Positions 36,640-44,770 of a stretch of 64,000 nucleotides of DNA are shown here, piece by piece. The notes under the pieces are model-generated. The model ran no database searches. It was given only the letters and a program-made list of their open reading frames with translations, and was not told where the DNA came from. The translations under genes were made by a program, and so were the position numbers. This stretch comes from Nitrosomonas sp. (GTDB lineage: Bacteria; Pseudomonadota; Gammaproteobacteria; Burkholderiales; Nitrosomonadaceae), in contig NZ_JAHBZY010000007.1 of assembly GCF_019635155.1 (NCBI RefSeq), forward strand, positions 83,557-147,556. The letters run 5' to 3'. Every line of letters begins with the position of its first letter. Position 1 is the stretch's first letter.

Positions 36640-37273
36640 CTGGGATACGCTGATTGCACCGGAAAGCAGCGAGCACCCCCCCCAAAATGTGGATAACTGT
36701 CGGAACAAAACGGGGTTTGTCGGAACGGATAATGCACAATGTCGGAACACTGATAGCAATGATTCATGCGGGTTTCAGGATTTTGTTCCGACTGTTCCGA
36801 CTGTTCCGACACAAAAAACAGGGGATAGGAAAGAGAAAGAAAATCATGCGCCCGGTGAAGGGCTGGCTTCAGATAATTATTGCGCGGCAAAAACGCACCC
36901 GATTAATCCGATTGCAGTTACCCTGCTATTGATCTGTTGCAATAAAGCAACACTCACCAAAGAAGAAACACTCGAAGCAATTTGGAAACTCCAAACCATT
37001 CCACAATCTGAACAAATCAAATCATGGGCGATACTTTGCCAGAATCACGGTATTGATCCGATCAAAACAATCCGCCCTTTCTATAAAGCCAGAAACACTG
37101 GCGCAAGCTGCCAAGGGTGCAAACACATCAGCATGGAACGGATACCAACCGATGGCCGCCCGGTATACCGCTACGTGTGCGGTAAGCAACACCACATACT
37201 GGAAGCTTTTTATATCGGTGAACGTGTACTGATTGCGCCTGAGTCATGTACTGATTACCAATCCAAGGCATAA
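36632..37273 (+). CDS. Hypothetical protein with C-terminal Cys cluster, spanning the octamer repeats
   Basis: A 213-residue protein that overlaps DUF927 by 8 bp. The GTTCCGAC cluster lies within its N-terminal coding part, giving FVPTVPTVPTQ. The C-terminus has GASCQGCKHISMERI, YVCGKQHH and APESC, a possible zinc-binding site. The middle (VTLLLICCNKATLTKEETLE) is helical. No family is recognised. It could be a regulator or accessory replication protein of the element. Confidence 0.6.
   Translation: MIDWDTLIAPESSEHPPQNVDNCRNKTGFVGTDNAQCRNTDSNDSCGFQDFVPTVPTVPTQKTGDRKEKENHAPGEGLASDNYCAAKTHPINPIAVTLLLICCNKATLTKEETLEAIWKLQTIPQSEQIKSWAILCQNHGIDPIKTIRPFYKARNTGASCQGCKHISMERIPTDGRPVYRYVCGKQHHILEAFYIGERVLIAPESCTDYQSKA
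36699..36810. repeat. GTTCCGAC octamer cluster, right copy
   Basis: Three GTCGGAAC (36699, 36719, 36741) and three GTTCCGAC (36785, 36794, 36803, spaced 9 bp). It is the inverted copy of 27472-27582, with matching order and spacing, and about 85% identity by eye. Unlike the left copy it lies inside an open frame. Confidence 0.8.
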
Positions 37274-37667
37274 CCGGGGGTGGCAAAAAGTCTGGACCAA
37301 TCCCCTTATAGACCGTTCGTTCCATCAGATTTTTGTGTGCGGGAATTTCGGAGGGGGGGTATACCCTGCCTATATCAGACCGGGGGTGGTCTAAATCTCT
37401 ACGTCTCTTTAAGGTCTAGACCGCTCTCAGCCTACGTGTGCAAAAAACCGCATTTAAATAGGGGGGGGTCAAAACTGCTATTGCCTAGAAATCAGGCAAG
37501 TTAACTGCCTAAAAACCGGGCAGCGATTAGAAGGCGAATTAGAATTAACTTCCGATTGATTCCATTTTCAAAATTAATTTACCGGAATGTGATATAAGAT
37601 TTGCGGCGGATTAGGATAATGCGATTCGCCCGCAAAACTAGCTAAAAATTGCCCAGCAAATTTTTTT
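37274..37667. other. Gene-free right end of the element, with G-runs and GGTCT/AGACC sites
   Basis: ACCGGGGGTGG occurs at 37273-37283 and 37379-37389. GGTCTAGACC (37413-37422) is a perfect palindrome, and several half-sites (GACC, GGTC) lie around it. Runs of seven or eight G occur near 37351 and 37462. A short frame at 37280-37504 is low in plausibility and is not called. Confidence 0.5.
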
Positions 37668-37687
37668 AGGCATAGTTTTGGGCATAG
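37668..37687 (+). repeat. Integrase-arm-type repeats, right end
   Basis: AGGCATAG (37668-37675) and GGGCATAG (37680-37687), 12 bp apart, the same octamers as at 26173-26192 in the other order. They lie about 55 bp from the tRNA end, where the second integrase arm site is expected. Binding is inferred. Confidence 0.5.
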
Positions 37688-37742
37688 AAAAAATTTTTAT
37701 TAAAATATTTTCTATTAAATTCAATGCATTAAGTTACTTAGA

Positions 37743-37827
37743 TGGTGCCCAGAAGAGGACTCGAACCTCCACACCCGAAGGCACATGGACCTGAACCATG
37801 CGCGTCTACCAATTCCGCCATCTGGGC
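37743..37827 (-). tRNA. tRNA-Leu (anticodon CAG)
   Basis: On the minus strand the gene starts GCCCAGATGGCGGAATTGG and ends with TCTGGGC, A and CCA. The anticodon loop TTCAGGT gives CAG, read as leucine, and a long variable arm (TGCCTTCGGGTGT) fits a class II tRNA. The T-arm has GTTCGAGTCC. The CCA is encoded. The 3' end is the insertion point of the 11.7-kb element on its left. Confidence 0.95.
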
Positions 37828-37884
37828 ATAACGCAGCCAGATTAGGCTGCCGAAAAACGCGTAATTCTATAGGAAATCACTGTT

Positions 37885-40110
37885 TTGTCAAATAACAAGA
37901 AGCAGAAATTGCGTGATCTGGATCCCTTCTTCAAGCGTGAAAAGGAACGCTATCCGCAACCATTGCCAAGCCGGGAATATATCCTGCAGATTTTAAAGCA
38001 ACAAGGCATTCCGATTGCCGAACGTGCGCTGTATAAACTCCTATCGATTACTAAAAAAGAACAAGCGCTATTCAATCGCCGACTGGTGGCGATGATGCGC
38101 GAAGGACAGATTTTTCGAAACCGTAAAGACGATATTTGCGTAATGGAGAAACTGAACCTGATCAAGGGACGAGTGCAAGGGCATCCGGATGGTTTCGGTT
38201 TTTTAATTCCTGATGATGGCAGCAGCGATTTGTATCTCAGCGCCAAAGAAATGCACAAAGTACTGCACGGTGATCATGTGCTGGTACGCGAAATTGGCTT
38301 GGATCGGCGCGGCAGGCGCGAAGCGGCGATCGTGGAAGTTCTGGAATCGGAAAATACGCAATTAGTCGGGCGATTGCATATCGATCACGGCATTTTATTT
38401 GTGGTAGCGGAGAATAAGCGCATCAACCAGGATATTCTGATTGCCAAAGAACATTCGTTAAAGGCTAAGGCCGGACAAGTTGTAATGGTGGAAATTATCC
38501 AGCAACCCAGCAAACACGCTCAACCGATCGGCAAAATCGTTGAAATTCTGGGTAACTACACCGCACCGGGAATGGAAATTGAAATTGCGCTGCGCAAACA
38601 CGATCTCCCCTATGAATTCTCAGCCGAAATCGACCAACTATCGGCAAAATTTCCGAAGAGCGTCCGAAAGAAAGAATTGACCGGACGCCGGGATCTCTGT
38701 CAGTTACCGCTGGTAACCATTGACGGTGAAACCGCGAAAGATTTTGATGACGCAGTCTATTGCGAGAAAGACGGCAAAGGTTACCGGTTGTACGTCGCTA
38801 TTGCGGATGTCAGCCATTATGTCAAACCGCGCGATACAATCGACCGGGAAGCCTTCAATCGCGGCAATTCCGTCTACTTTCCGCGACGGGTCATTCCGAT
38901 GCTTCCCGAAGTGTTGTCAAACGGATTGTGTTCACTGAATCCAAACCAAAAACGACTATGCATGGTTTGCGAGATCCGCTTTAAGACGGGTGGCGAGATT
39001 ATCGATTATTCGTTTTATCCCGCCGTCATGCTGTCCCATGCACGCTTAACCTACAGCCAAGTTGCTGCAATGCTGGCCGACGACTGTTGCAGCGAAGCAC
39101 TGGAATATTCCGAGCTATTACCGCACATACAATTACTCGAGAAACTCTTCAAGGCGCTACTGAAAGCCCGCAAGAAACGCGGCGCAATTGATTTCGAAAC
39201 GACTGAAACGCAAATGTTTTTCAATGATCAAGGAAAAATTGAAAAAATCTTGCCGGTGCAGCGCAACGATGCGCATCGATTGATCGAGGAATGCATGCTG
39301 GCGGCGAATGTCTGTGCCGCTGATTTTCTGCAAAGAAATGGACAAACTACGTTATACCGCATTCACGAAAGCCCGGTGCCGGAAAAAATCGAAGCATTAC
39401 GCAATTTCCTGAAAGAATTTGGCATTCCGCTCGGAGGCAAGAATAAACCGAGCGCTAAAGACTATGCGCAAACCTTACTCAAAATACATGGCAGACCGGA
39501 TGCCCAATTATTGCAAACGGTCATGCTGCGGTCTTTGCAGCAGGCTATTTACAGTCCGGATTTAACCGGACATTTCGGATTGGCTTACGATGCATACACG
39601 CACTTCACCTCGCCGATCCGGCGTTATCCCGATTTGCTCGTTCATCGCGCAATCAAAGCAGTCTTAAATAGCGAAATCTATCAACCGGGCGATTGGAGTG
39701 CATTGGGTCAACACTGTTCCATGACCGAACGGCGCGCCGACGATGCGACCCGCGATGTCGAAGCATGGCTCAAATGTTTTTATATGCAGGATAAAATCGG
39801 CGAATGTTTCGATGGTGTTATTAGCAACGTAACAGGCTTCGGTCTGTTCGTGGCACTCGATAATGTGTATGTGGAAGGGTTGGTGCATATCTCCGACTTA
39901 CCAAGCGACTACTTTCATTTCGACGCCGTAAAACACACATTGTTAGGCGAACGCAGCGGCAAACAATTCCGACTTGGCGATCGTATACGCGTCCAACTGG
40001 TACGTGTCGATCTTGAAACCAGCAAAATCGATTTTGTGTTGGCTACTGCAGCAAAAAAAGGAACCCGGCCCAAAGCAACCGCATCCGGCAACGCTAAGAA
40101 ACCGCGCTAG
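37885..40110 (+). CDS. rnr: Ribonuclease R
   Basis: A 741-residue 3'-5' exoribonuclease that degrades structured RNA and rRNA fragments. An N-terminal HTH-like part (to about 75), cold-shock domains (80-230), the RNB catalytic domain with DFDDAVYCEKDGKGYRLYVA and IADVSHYVKP (metal-binding Asp), and a C-terminal S1 domain (about 640-720; GVISNVTGFGLFVALDNVYV) are visible. The start codon appears to be TTG at 37885, with AGGA 10 bp upstream. It leads into rlmB, a standard rnr-rlmB pair. Confidence 0.95.
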   Translation: MSNNKKQKLRDLDPFFKREKERYPQPLPSREYILQILKQQGIPIAERALYKLLSITKKEQALFNRRLVAMMREGQIFRNRKDDICVMEKLNLIKGRVQGHPDGFGFLIPDDGSSDLYLSAKEMHKVLHGDHVLVREIGLDRRGRREAAIVEVLESENTQLVGRLHIDHGILFVVAENKRINQDILIAKEHSLKAKAGQVVMVEIIQQPSKHAQPIGKIVEILGNYTAPGMEIEIALRKHDLPYEFSAEIDQLSAKFPKSVRKKELTGRRDLCQLPLVTIDGETAKDFDDAVYCEKDGKGYRLYVAIADVSHYVKPRDTIDREAFNRGNSVYFPRRVIPMLPEVLSNGLCSLNPNQKRLCMVCEIRFKTGGEIIDYSFYPAVMLSHARLTYSQVAAMLADDCCSEALEYSELLPHIQLLEKLFKALLKARKKRGAIDFETTETQMFFNDQGKIEKILPVQRNDAHRLIEECMLAANVCAADFLQRNGQTTLYRIHESPVPEKIEALRNFLKEFGIPLGGKNKPSAKDYAQTLLKIHGRPDAQLLQTVMLRSLQQAIYSPDLTGHFGLAYDAYTHFTSPIRRYPDLLVHRAIKAVLNSEIYQPGDWSALGQHCSMTERRADDATRDVEAWLKCFYMQDKIGECFDGVISNVTGFGLFVALDNVYVEGLVHISDLPSDYFHFDAVKHTLLGERSGKQFRLGDRIRVQLVRVDLETSKIDFVLATAAKKGTRPKATASGNAKKPR

Positions 40111-40195
40111 TGATTTGAAATTACTTTACAATACCGGCCACAAATCGTCCGGCAAACCATTTTGCTATTTTTCCAACCCATATATCGATTGAACC

Positions 40196-40936
40196 GTGTC
40201 AGGTACTCGTTTCATTTTTGGCTTTCATGCGATCACCAGCCGTTTGCGGCAAAATCCTGGCAGCATCAAAGAAATCATCATTGATGCTACGCGCGATGAT
40301 CACCGTGCACGAAGCCTGATACAACTCGCCGAGAACAACAAAATTCGCATGATCGCAAGTAATAGCAATAAACTGACCGAGATTGCCGGCAGTCATCGTC
40401 ATCAAGGTGTAATCGCGAACATTGATGTTGCACGGCAACATTTGGATCTCGACGATATTCTCGATGGTTTGACCGAGCCCGCACGATTGCTGGTACTGGA
40501 TGGCATCCAGGATCCGCATAATTTAGGTGCATGCCTGCGTGTAGCCGATGCGTTCGGTGTTCACGCGGTAATTGCGCCCAAAGATCGCGCGGTTGGTTTG
40601 ACTTCCACGGTATACAAAGTTTCCAGCGGTGCGGCTGATACTGTGCCGTTCATCGCGGTCACTAATCTGGCGCGCACGCTCAAGCAATTAAAAGACAGAA
40701 ATGTATGGATCTACGGAACCTCGGAAGATGCCGAGCACGATCTGGCCCGTTTTCAATTGCAAGGCGCTATTGCATGGGTATTCGGTTCCGAAGAGAAAGG
40801 CATGCGGCGCTTGACGCGGGAAAATTGCGACCAATTGGTACGAATTCCAATGCTCGGTAGCGTTGAAAGCCTGAATGTCGCGGTCAGCGCCGGAATCTGT
40901 TTGTTTGAAACCCATCGTCAACAATCTTTGGTCTGA
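40196..40936 (+). CDS. rlmB: 23S rRNA (guanosine-2'-O)-methyltransferase RlmB
   Basis: A 246-residue SpoU/TrmH-type SPOUT enzyme that methylates G2251 of 23S rRNA. It has an N-terminal substrate-binding part (FIFGFHAITSRLRQNPGSIK) and the knot domain with LDGIQDPHNLGACLRVADAF, WVFGSEEKGMRRLTREN and LGSVESLNVAVSAGI. The start is GTG. It follows rnr by 85 bp. Confidence 0.95.
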   Translation: MSGTRFIFGFHAITSRLRQNPGSIKEIIIDATRDDHRARSLIQLAENNKIRMIASNSNKLTEIAGSHRHQGVIANIDVARQHLDLDDILDGLTEPARLLVLDGIQDPHNLGACLRVADAFGVHAVIAPKDRAVGLTSTVYKVSSGAADTVPFIAVTNLARTLKQLKDRNVWIYGTSEDAEHDLARFQLQGAIAWVFGSEEKGMRRLTRENCDQLVRIPMLGSVESLNVAVSAGICLFETHRQQSLV

Positions 40937-41015
40937 TTACATGACCTGATAAAATAGCGATTAAACGACTCATTGCAGGCCATACCCACCCAATTGATAA
41001 CGTTGATTTCTAACC

Positions 41016-42773
41016 ATGACTTCTTGTGATTATCCAAACTTTAAAACTCATTTTGCCGAACTCTTAAGACAGGCGGCTTACACCATCATATCGCCAGATA
41101 CGGCCATCCGTATTGAATTGACCCGCACCAAACAAGCCAGCCATGGGGATTATTCCTGTAACCTGGCGATGCAATTGGCCAAATCGTTGCATCAAAGCCC
41201 GCGCGACATTGCCAATAAACTGATTGATGCCATGCCGGCGTCCCTTTATCTGGATAAGGCGGAAGTTGCCGGCGCCGGTTTTATCAATTTGTTTTTAACC
41301 CATGCAGCTAAACAGCAATGCGCGCATCAAGTGCTTCAACACCCCGATACGTATGGCAAAAGCGATTATGGGCACGATAAAAAAATTCAAGTGGAGTTTG
41401 TGTCCGCCAACCCAACCGGCCCTTTACATGTCGGCCATGGCCGCGGCGCCGCGTATGGCGCCAGTCTTGCAAATGTTCTGACTGCGGCCGGTTTCAATGT
41501 ATCGCGTGAATTCTACGTGAATGATGCAGGCCGGCAGATGGATATTTTGACGCTATCCACTTGGTTACGGTATCTGGAACTCAACGATATCTATATCCCG
41601 TTTCCGCAAAATGCGTATCAAGGTAACTATGTTAGCGTTATGGCACAATTAATCCACCAAGCTCACGCAGATCGTTATGTGCATCAGCCGAAATTATTAT
41701 TGGATGGCCTACCTGACAGTGTTCTGAAAGCAGTAGTAACGACTGATGAGCATTTGGATATTTTGATTGGCAACGCAAAGAAAATATTGGGACAGGATTA
41801 CGCGTATTTTCATAATTTCGTGCTAACCGAACAACTCGGCGATTGCCGCAACGATCTGATGGAGTTTGGCGTCGAATTCGATGTATGGTTTTCCGAGCAA
41901 TCGTTATACGATAATGGCTCGGTTGCTCGCACCATGGAATTGCTTGAGGAGAAAAAATATTTATACGAACAAGATGGCGCGATCTGGTTTCGTTCGACCG
42001 ATTTCGGCGATGAAAAAGATCGTGTCGTACAACGTGAGAATGGTCAATACACTTATTTCGCTTCCGATATCGCTTACCATCTGAATAAATTCGAGCGCGG
42101 TTTTGAACAAGTCATCAATATCTGGGGAGCCGATCATCACGGCTATATCCCGCGAGTGAAAGGCGCTTTGCAAGCACTTGGACTGGATTCGGACAAACTT
42201 GAAATCGCTTTGGTGCAATTTGCAGTGTTATACCGTGACGGCAAAAAAGCACCGATGTCGACTCGTTCCGGTGAGTTTGTCACCTTGCGCGAATTGCGTG
42301 AAGAAGTCGGTAAAGACGCCGCGCGATTTTTCTATGTGATGCGCAAAAGCGATCAGCATCTGGATTTTGATCTGGATCTGGCCAAATCGCAAAGCAACGA
42401 AAACCCGGTCTATTATGTCCAGTATGCGCATGCGCGGATCTGCAGCGTACTGGCGCAATGGGATGGTCAAATGAGCGATCTGGAAACCGCTGATACCGCT
42501 ACTTTGACGAATCCAGTAGAATTGACTCTGTTACAAAAACTCATCGATTTTCCGGATACCGTGGAAATGGCTGCAAAAGAATATTCACCGCATCTTATCG
42601 CCTTCTATCTGCGGGAACTGGCGAGCGAATTTCACAGCTACTATAATTCAACACGTTTTCTAGTTCCGGAAATTCCATTGCAAAATGCTCGCTTAGCGTT
42701 GATTGCGGCAATCCGTCAAGTGCTGAACAATGGATTGACATTACTCGGTGTCAGCGCTCCTGATAAAATGTAA
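41016..42773 (+). CDS. argS: Arginyl-tRNA synthetase
   Basis: A 585-residue class I synthetase. SANPTGPLHVGHGRGAAYG carries the HIGH-type motif (HVGH), and KKAPMSTRSGEFVTL holds the KMSK-like loop. The N-terminal additional domain and the DALR anticodon-binding domain (C-terminal ~110 residues; YVQYAHARICSVLAQW) are complete. It is followed closely by the SPOR gene and dsbA, an order known in betaproteobacteria. Confidence 0.97.
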   Translation: MTSCDYPNFKTHFAELLRQAAYTIISPDTAIRIELTRTKQASHGDYSCNLAMQLAKSLHQSPRDIANKLIDAMPASLYLDKAEVAGAGFINLFLTHAAKQQCAHQVLQHPDTYGKSDYGHDKKIQVEFVSANPTGPLHVGHGRGAAYGASLANVLTAAGFNVSREFYVNDAGRQMDILTLSTWLRYLELNDIYIPFPQNAYQGNYVSVMAQLIHQAHADRYVHQPKLLLDGLPDSVLKAVVTTDEHLDILIGNAKKILGQDYAYFHNFVLTEQLGDCRNDLMEFGVEFDVWFSEQSLYDNGSVARTMELLEEKKYLYEQDGAIWFRSTDFGDEKDRVVQRENGQYTYFASDIAYHLNKFERGFEQVINIWGADHHGYIPRVKGALQALGLDSDKLEIALVQFAVLYRDGKKAPMSTRSGEFVTLRELREEVGKDAARFFYVMRKSDQHLDFDLDLAKSQSNENPVYYVQYAHARICSVLAQWDGQMSDLETADTATLTNPVELTLLQKLIDFPDTVEMAAKEYSPHLIAFYLRELASEFHSYYNSTRFLVPEIPLQNARLALIAAIRQVLNNGLTLLGVSAPDKM

Positions 42774-42797
42774 CCGAAATGATACAGAAGGATATTC

Positions 42798-43601
42798 ATG
42801 AGTCGAGATTATAAATCCCGCAAGTCGACGCGATCCACGCCGGAAAAAGGCGGCTCCGCATTCTTGGGCGGATTTGTGGGATATGCATTGGGTCTCGCGA
42901 GTGCCATCGGCATTTGGGTGTATTTTAACTACGGGCCTAACCCTTTTCTCGCGACGGAGAAAGTACCCAGTTCGGCAGAAATCAATCAAAAGCAAGCGAC
43001 TGTAGAAGTACCTGTTACGCCGGAAAAAGTTGAAAAAGAAGAGCCGGTTCATTTAGCTGAAGAAAAACCAAAGTTTGATTTTTACAAAATATTGCCCGGT
43101 ATTGACGAACCTGAAATCGATCATAACTATCGACAAACCGCGGAACCGCCGGCCGTTGAACCGAGGGTGCCAGTCAAAACGCCAGAAATCAGCAACAAAC
43201 CCGCGGAATTGACGCCGCCACTCACACCGCGTCCGGCGCCGGTTATAACGCCACCCGAACCTTCACCGCAAGTTGCAGCAATTCAGCCGCGTAGTTATCC
43301 TGCGGAACCCGCTCCACCGCCGACTGCACCTCCTGCACCTCCTGTTACCACCCCGCCGCCAGTAAAGGAAAGACTCTTCCTGCAAGCGGGATCGTTCCGG
43401 AAAAGCGATGAAGCTGAAAATTTAAAAGCCCGATTGGCTTTATTGGGTTTGTTCGCCACAATTCAACCGATTGATCTAGCAGAAAGAGGTATTTGGTACC
43501 GGGTCCGTGTCGGCCCCTTTAACAACCGAACTGATATCGATCAGGCCAGTGCTTCGTTGAAAGAAAACGGAATCAATGCTCAGTTTGTAAGAATCCAATA
43601 A
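42798..43601 (+). CDS. SPOR-domain (FtsN-like) membrane protein
   Basis: A 267-residue single-pass protein: Lys/Arg-rich N-terminus, a membrane segment at about 18-40 (FLGGFVGYALGLASAIGIWV), a Pro-rich periplasmic linker (residues 130-190), and a C-terminal SPOR domain (about 190-267; LFLQAGSFRKSDEAENLKAR, WYRVRVGPFNNRTDID) that binds septal peptidoglycan. This layout fits a division-associated protein. It lies between argS and dsbA with a 24-bp gap from argS. Confidence 0.9.
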   Translation: MSRDYKSRKSTRSTPEKGGSAFLGGFVGYALGLASAIGIWVYFNYGPNPFLATEKVPSSAEINQKQATVEVPVTPEKVEKEEPVHLAEEKPKFDFYKILPGIDEPEIDHNYRQTAEPPAVEPRVPVKTPEISNKPAELTPPLTPRPAPVITPPEPSPQVAAIQPRSYPAEPAPPPTAPPAPPVTTPPPVKERLFLQAGSFRKSDEAENLKARLALLGLFATIQPIDLAERGIWYRVRVGPFNNRTDIDQASASLKENGINAQFVRIQ

Positions 43602-43684
43602 ATTCTCTTGCCAGTTATTTTAGGAAAATGCAGGCTTTGAATGATCCTCTCCACTTACTTTCAAACTTTATTGAAGGAGTAAAA

Positions 43685-44323
43685 ATGAAACGACGTCAAT
43701 TTTTTTCGGTTTTCCTGCTTTTGTTAAGTTTCAATTTTATCAATCTTCCCGGCGTCCGGGCAGAGATCGTTGAAGGTAAAGATTACATAGTTCTCGCCAA
43801 ACCAGTACCGATAGAGAATACCGGTAAAATTGAGGTGCTGGAGTTTTTTTGGTACGGTTGCCCGCATTGTTATAACTTACATCCACATCTTGCTAGCTGG
43901 CTAACCAACATCCCTGCAGATGTAAATTTCCGCTATGTACCCGCGATTCTACGCGCTAACTGGGTTCCGGCCGCAAAAATATTTCACACCATTGAAGCGA
44001 TGGATGTAACCAGCACTTTGCATGATAAAGTTTACGATGCGATCCATCGTGACAAAATTGATTTGAATAATGATTCGGTATTATTCGATTGGATTGAAAA
44101 ACAAGGCCTCGATAGGAAAAAATTTGAAAATACCTACCAATCATTTACCGTGCAGAATCAAGTTGCCAAATCAACACAAATGACCCGCCAATACGAACTC
44201 AATGGTGTTCCCGCTCTAATCGTCAACGGTAAATACATTACCAGCGGACGAATGGGAAGCACGCCGCAAGACACCATCAATACTTTAAACGGATTGATCG
44301 AAAAAGTACGTAAAGAGCAATAA
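43685..44323 (+). CDS. dsbA: Periplasmic thiol:disulfide oxidoreductase DsbA
   Basis: A 212-residue oxidase that makes disulfide bonds in secreted proteins. It has a signal peptide (FFSVFLLLLSFNFINLPGVRA) and the thioredoxin-fold active site FFWYGCPHCYN (CPHC), with the cis-Pro region NGVPALIVNGKYI. The open frame extends to 43628, but the ATG at 43685 follows AAGGAG by 6 bp and begins a normal signal peptide, so it is used. The partner DsbB is not in the window. Confidence 0.94.
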   Translation: MKRRQFFSVFLLLLSFNFINLPGVRAEIVEGKDYIVLAKPVPIENTGKIEVLEFFWYGCPHCYNLHPHLASWLTNIPADVNFRYVPAILRANWVPAAKIFHTIEAMDVTSTLHDKVYDAIHRDKIDLNNDSVLFDWIEKQGLDRKKFENTYQSFTVQNQVAKSTQMTRQYELNGVPALIVNGKYITSGRMGSTPQDTINTLNGLIEKVRKEQ

Positions 44324-44770
44324 TAGCGGCGAACTGATGCTTGAATCTTCAGTGATACATCATCCATTCTGGACATCGTTCGCTTCTAAAAACAGTGCGA
44401 TCTTGCCTATGGAGATCGCACTCGTTATTTTCACGATAATTGTAATCGCATAATTTCCAGCTTCCGCTGAGCCGCTTAGTCGCTTAACTGCCGTATGCCG
44501 GCGGTAAACGGAATCTGCGAGTCTATCTGCAAGCATTTCAATTTCATCACTTTTCCAAGTGATGAGAATTCTTCCATTCGATATTTTCATGATGAAGGCT
44601 TCCGAAGGTTTTTACAACGATTTTTCTCAAAATGAAACATACGGTCCATATTAATAACCCGATGACCATGCCGATAATTGATGAAATTAAATGTTCAGAC
44701 ACCATAGTTACTTATACGAATTAACTAATTCAGTTTTACTTAATCTATGTAATCATTAAGAGAATGCGGG
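44324..44770. other. Gene-free stretch between dsbA and the HDOD gene
   Basis: About 450 bp. A 76-codon minus frame (44360-44590) has weak ribosome-binding support and no recognisable domain, so it is not called. No repeat or RNA is recognised. Confidence 0.5.

Noticed and set aside
37280-37504. 74-codon open frame in the right end of the element
   Set aside because: Its composition is dictated by G-runs; no start signal or family match.
44360-44590. 76-codon minus-strand frame after dsbA
   Set aside because: Weak start context and no recognisable domain; left as unproved.
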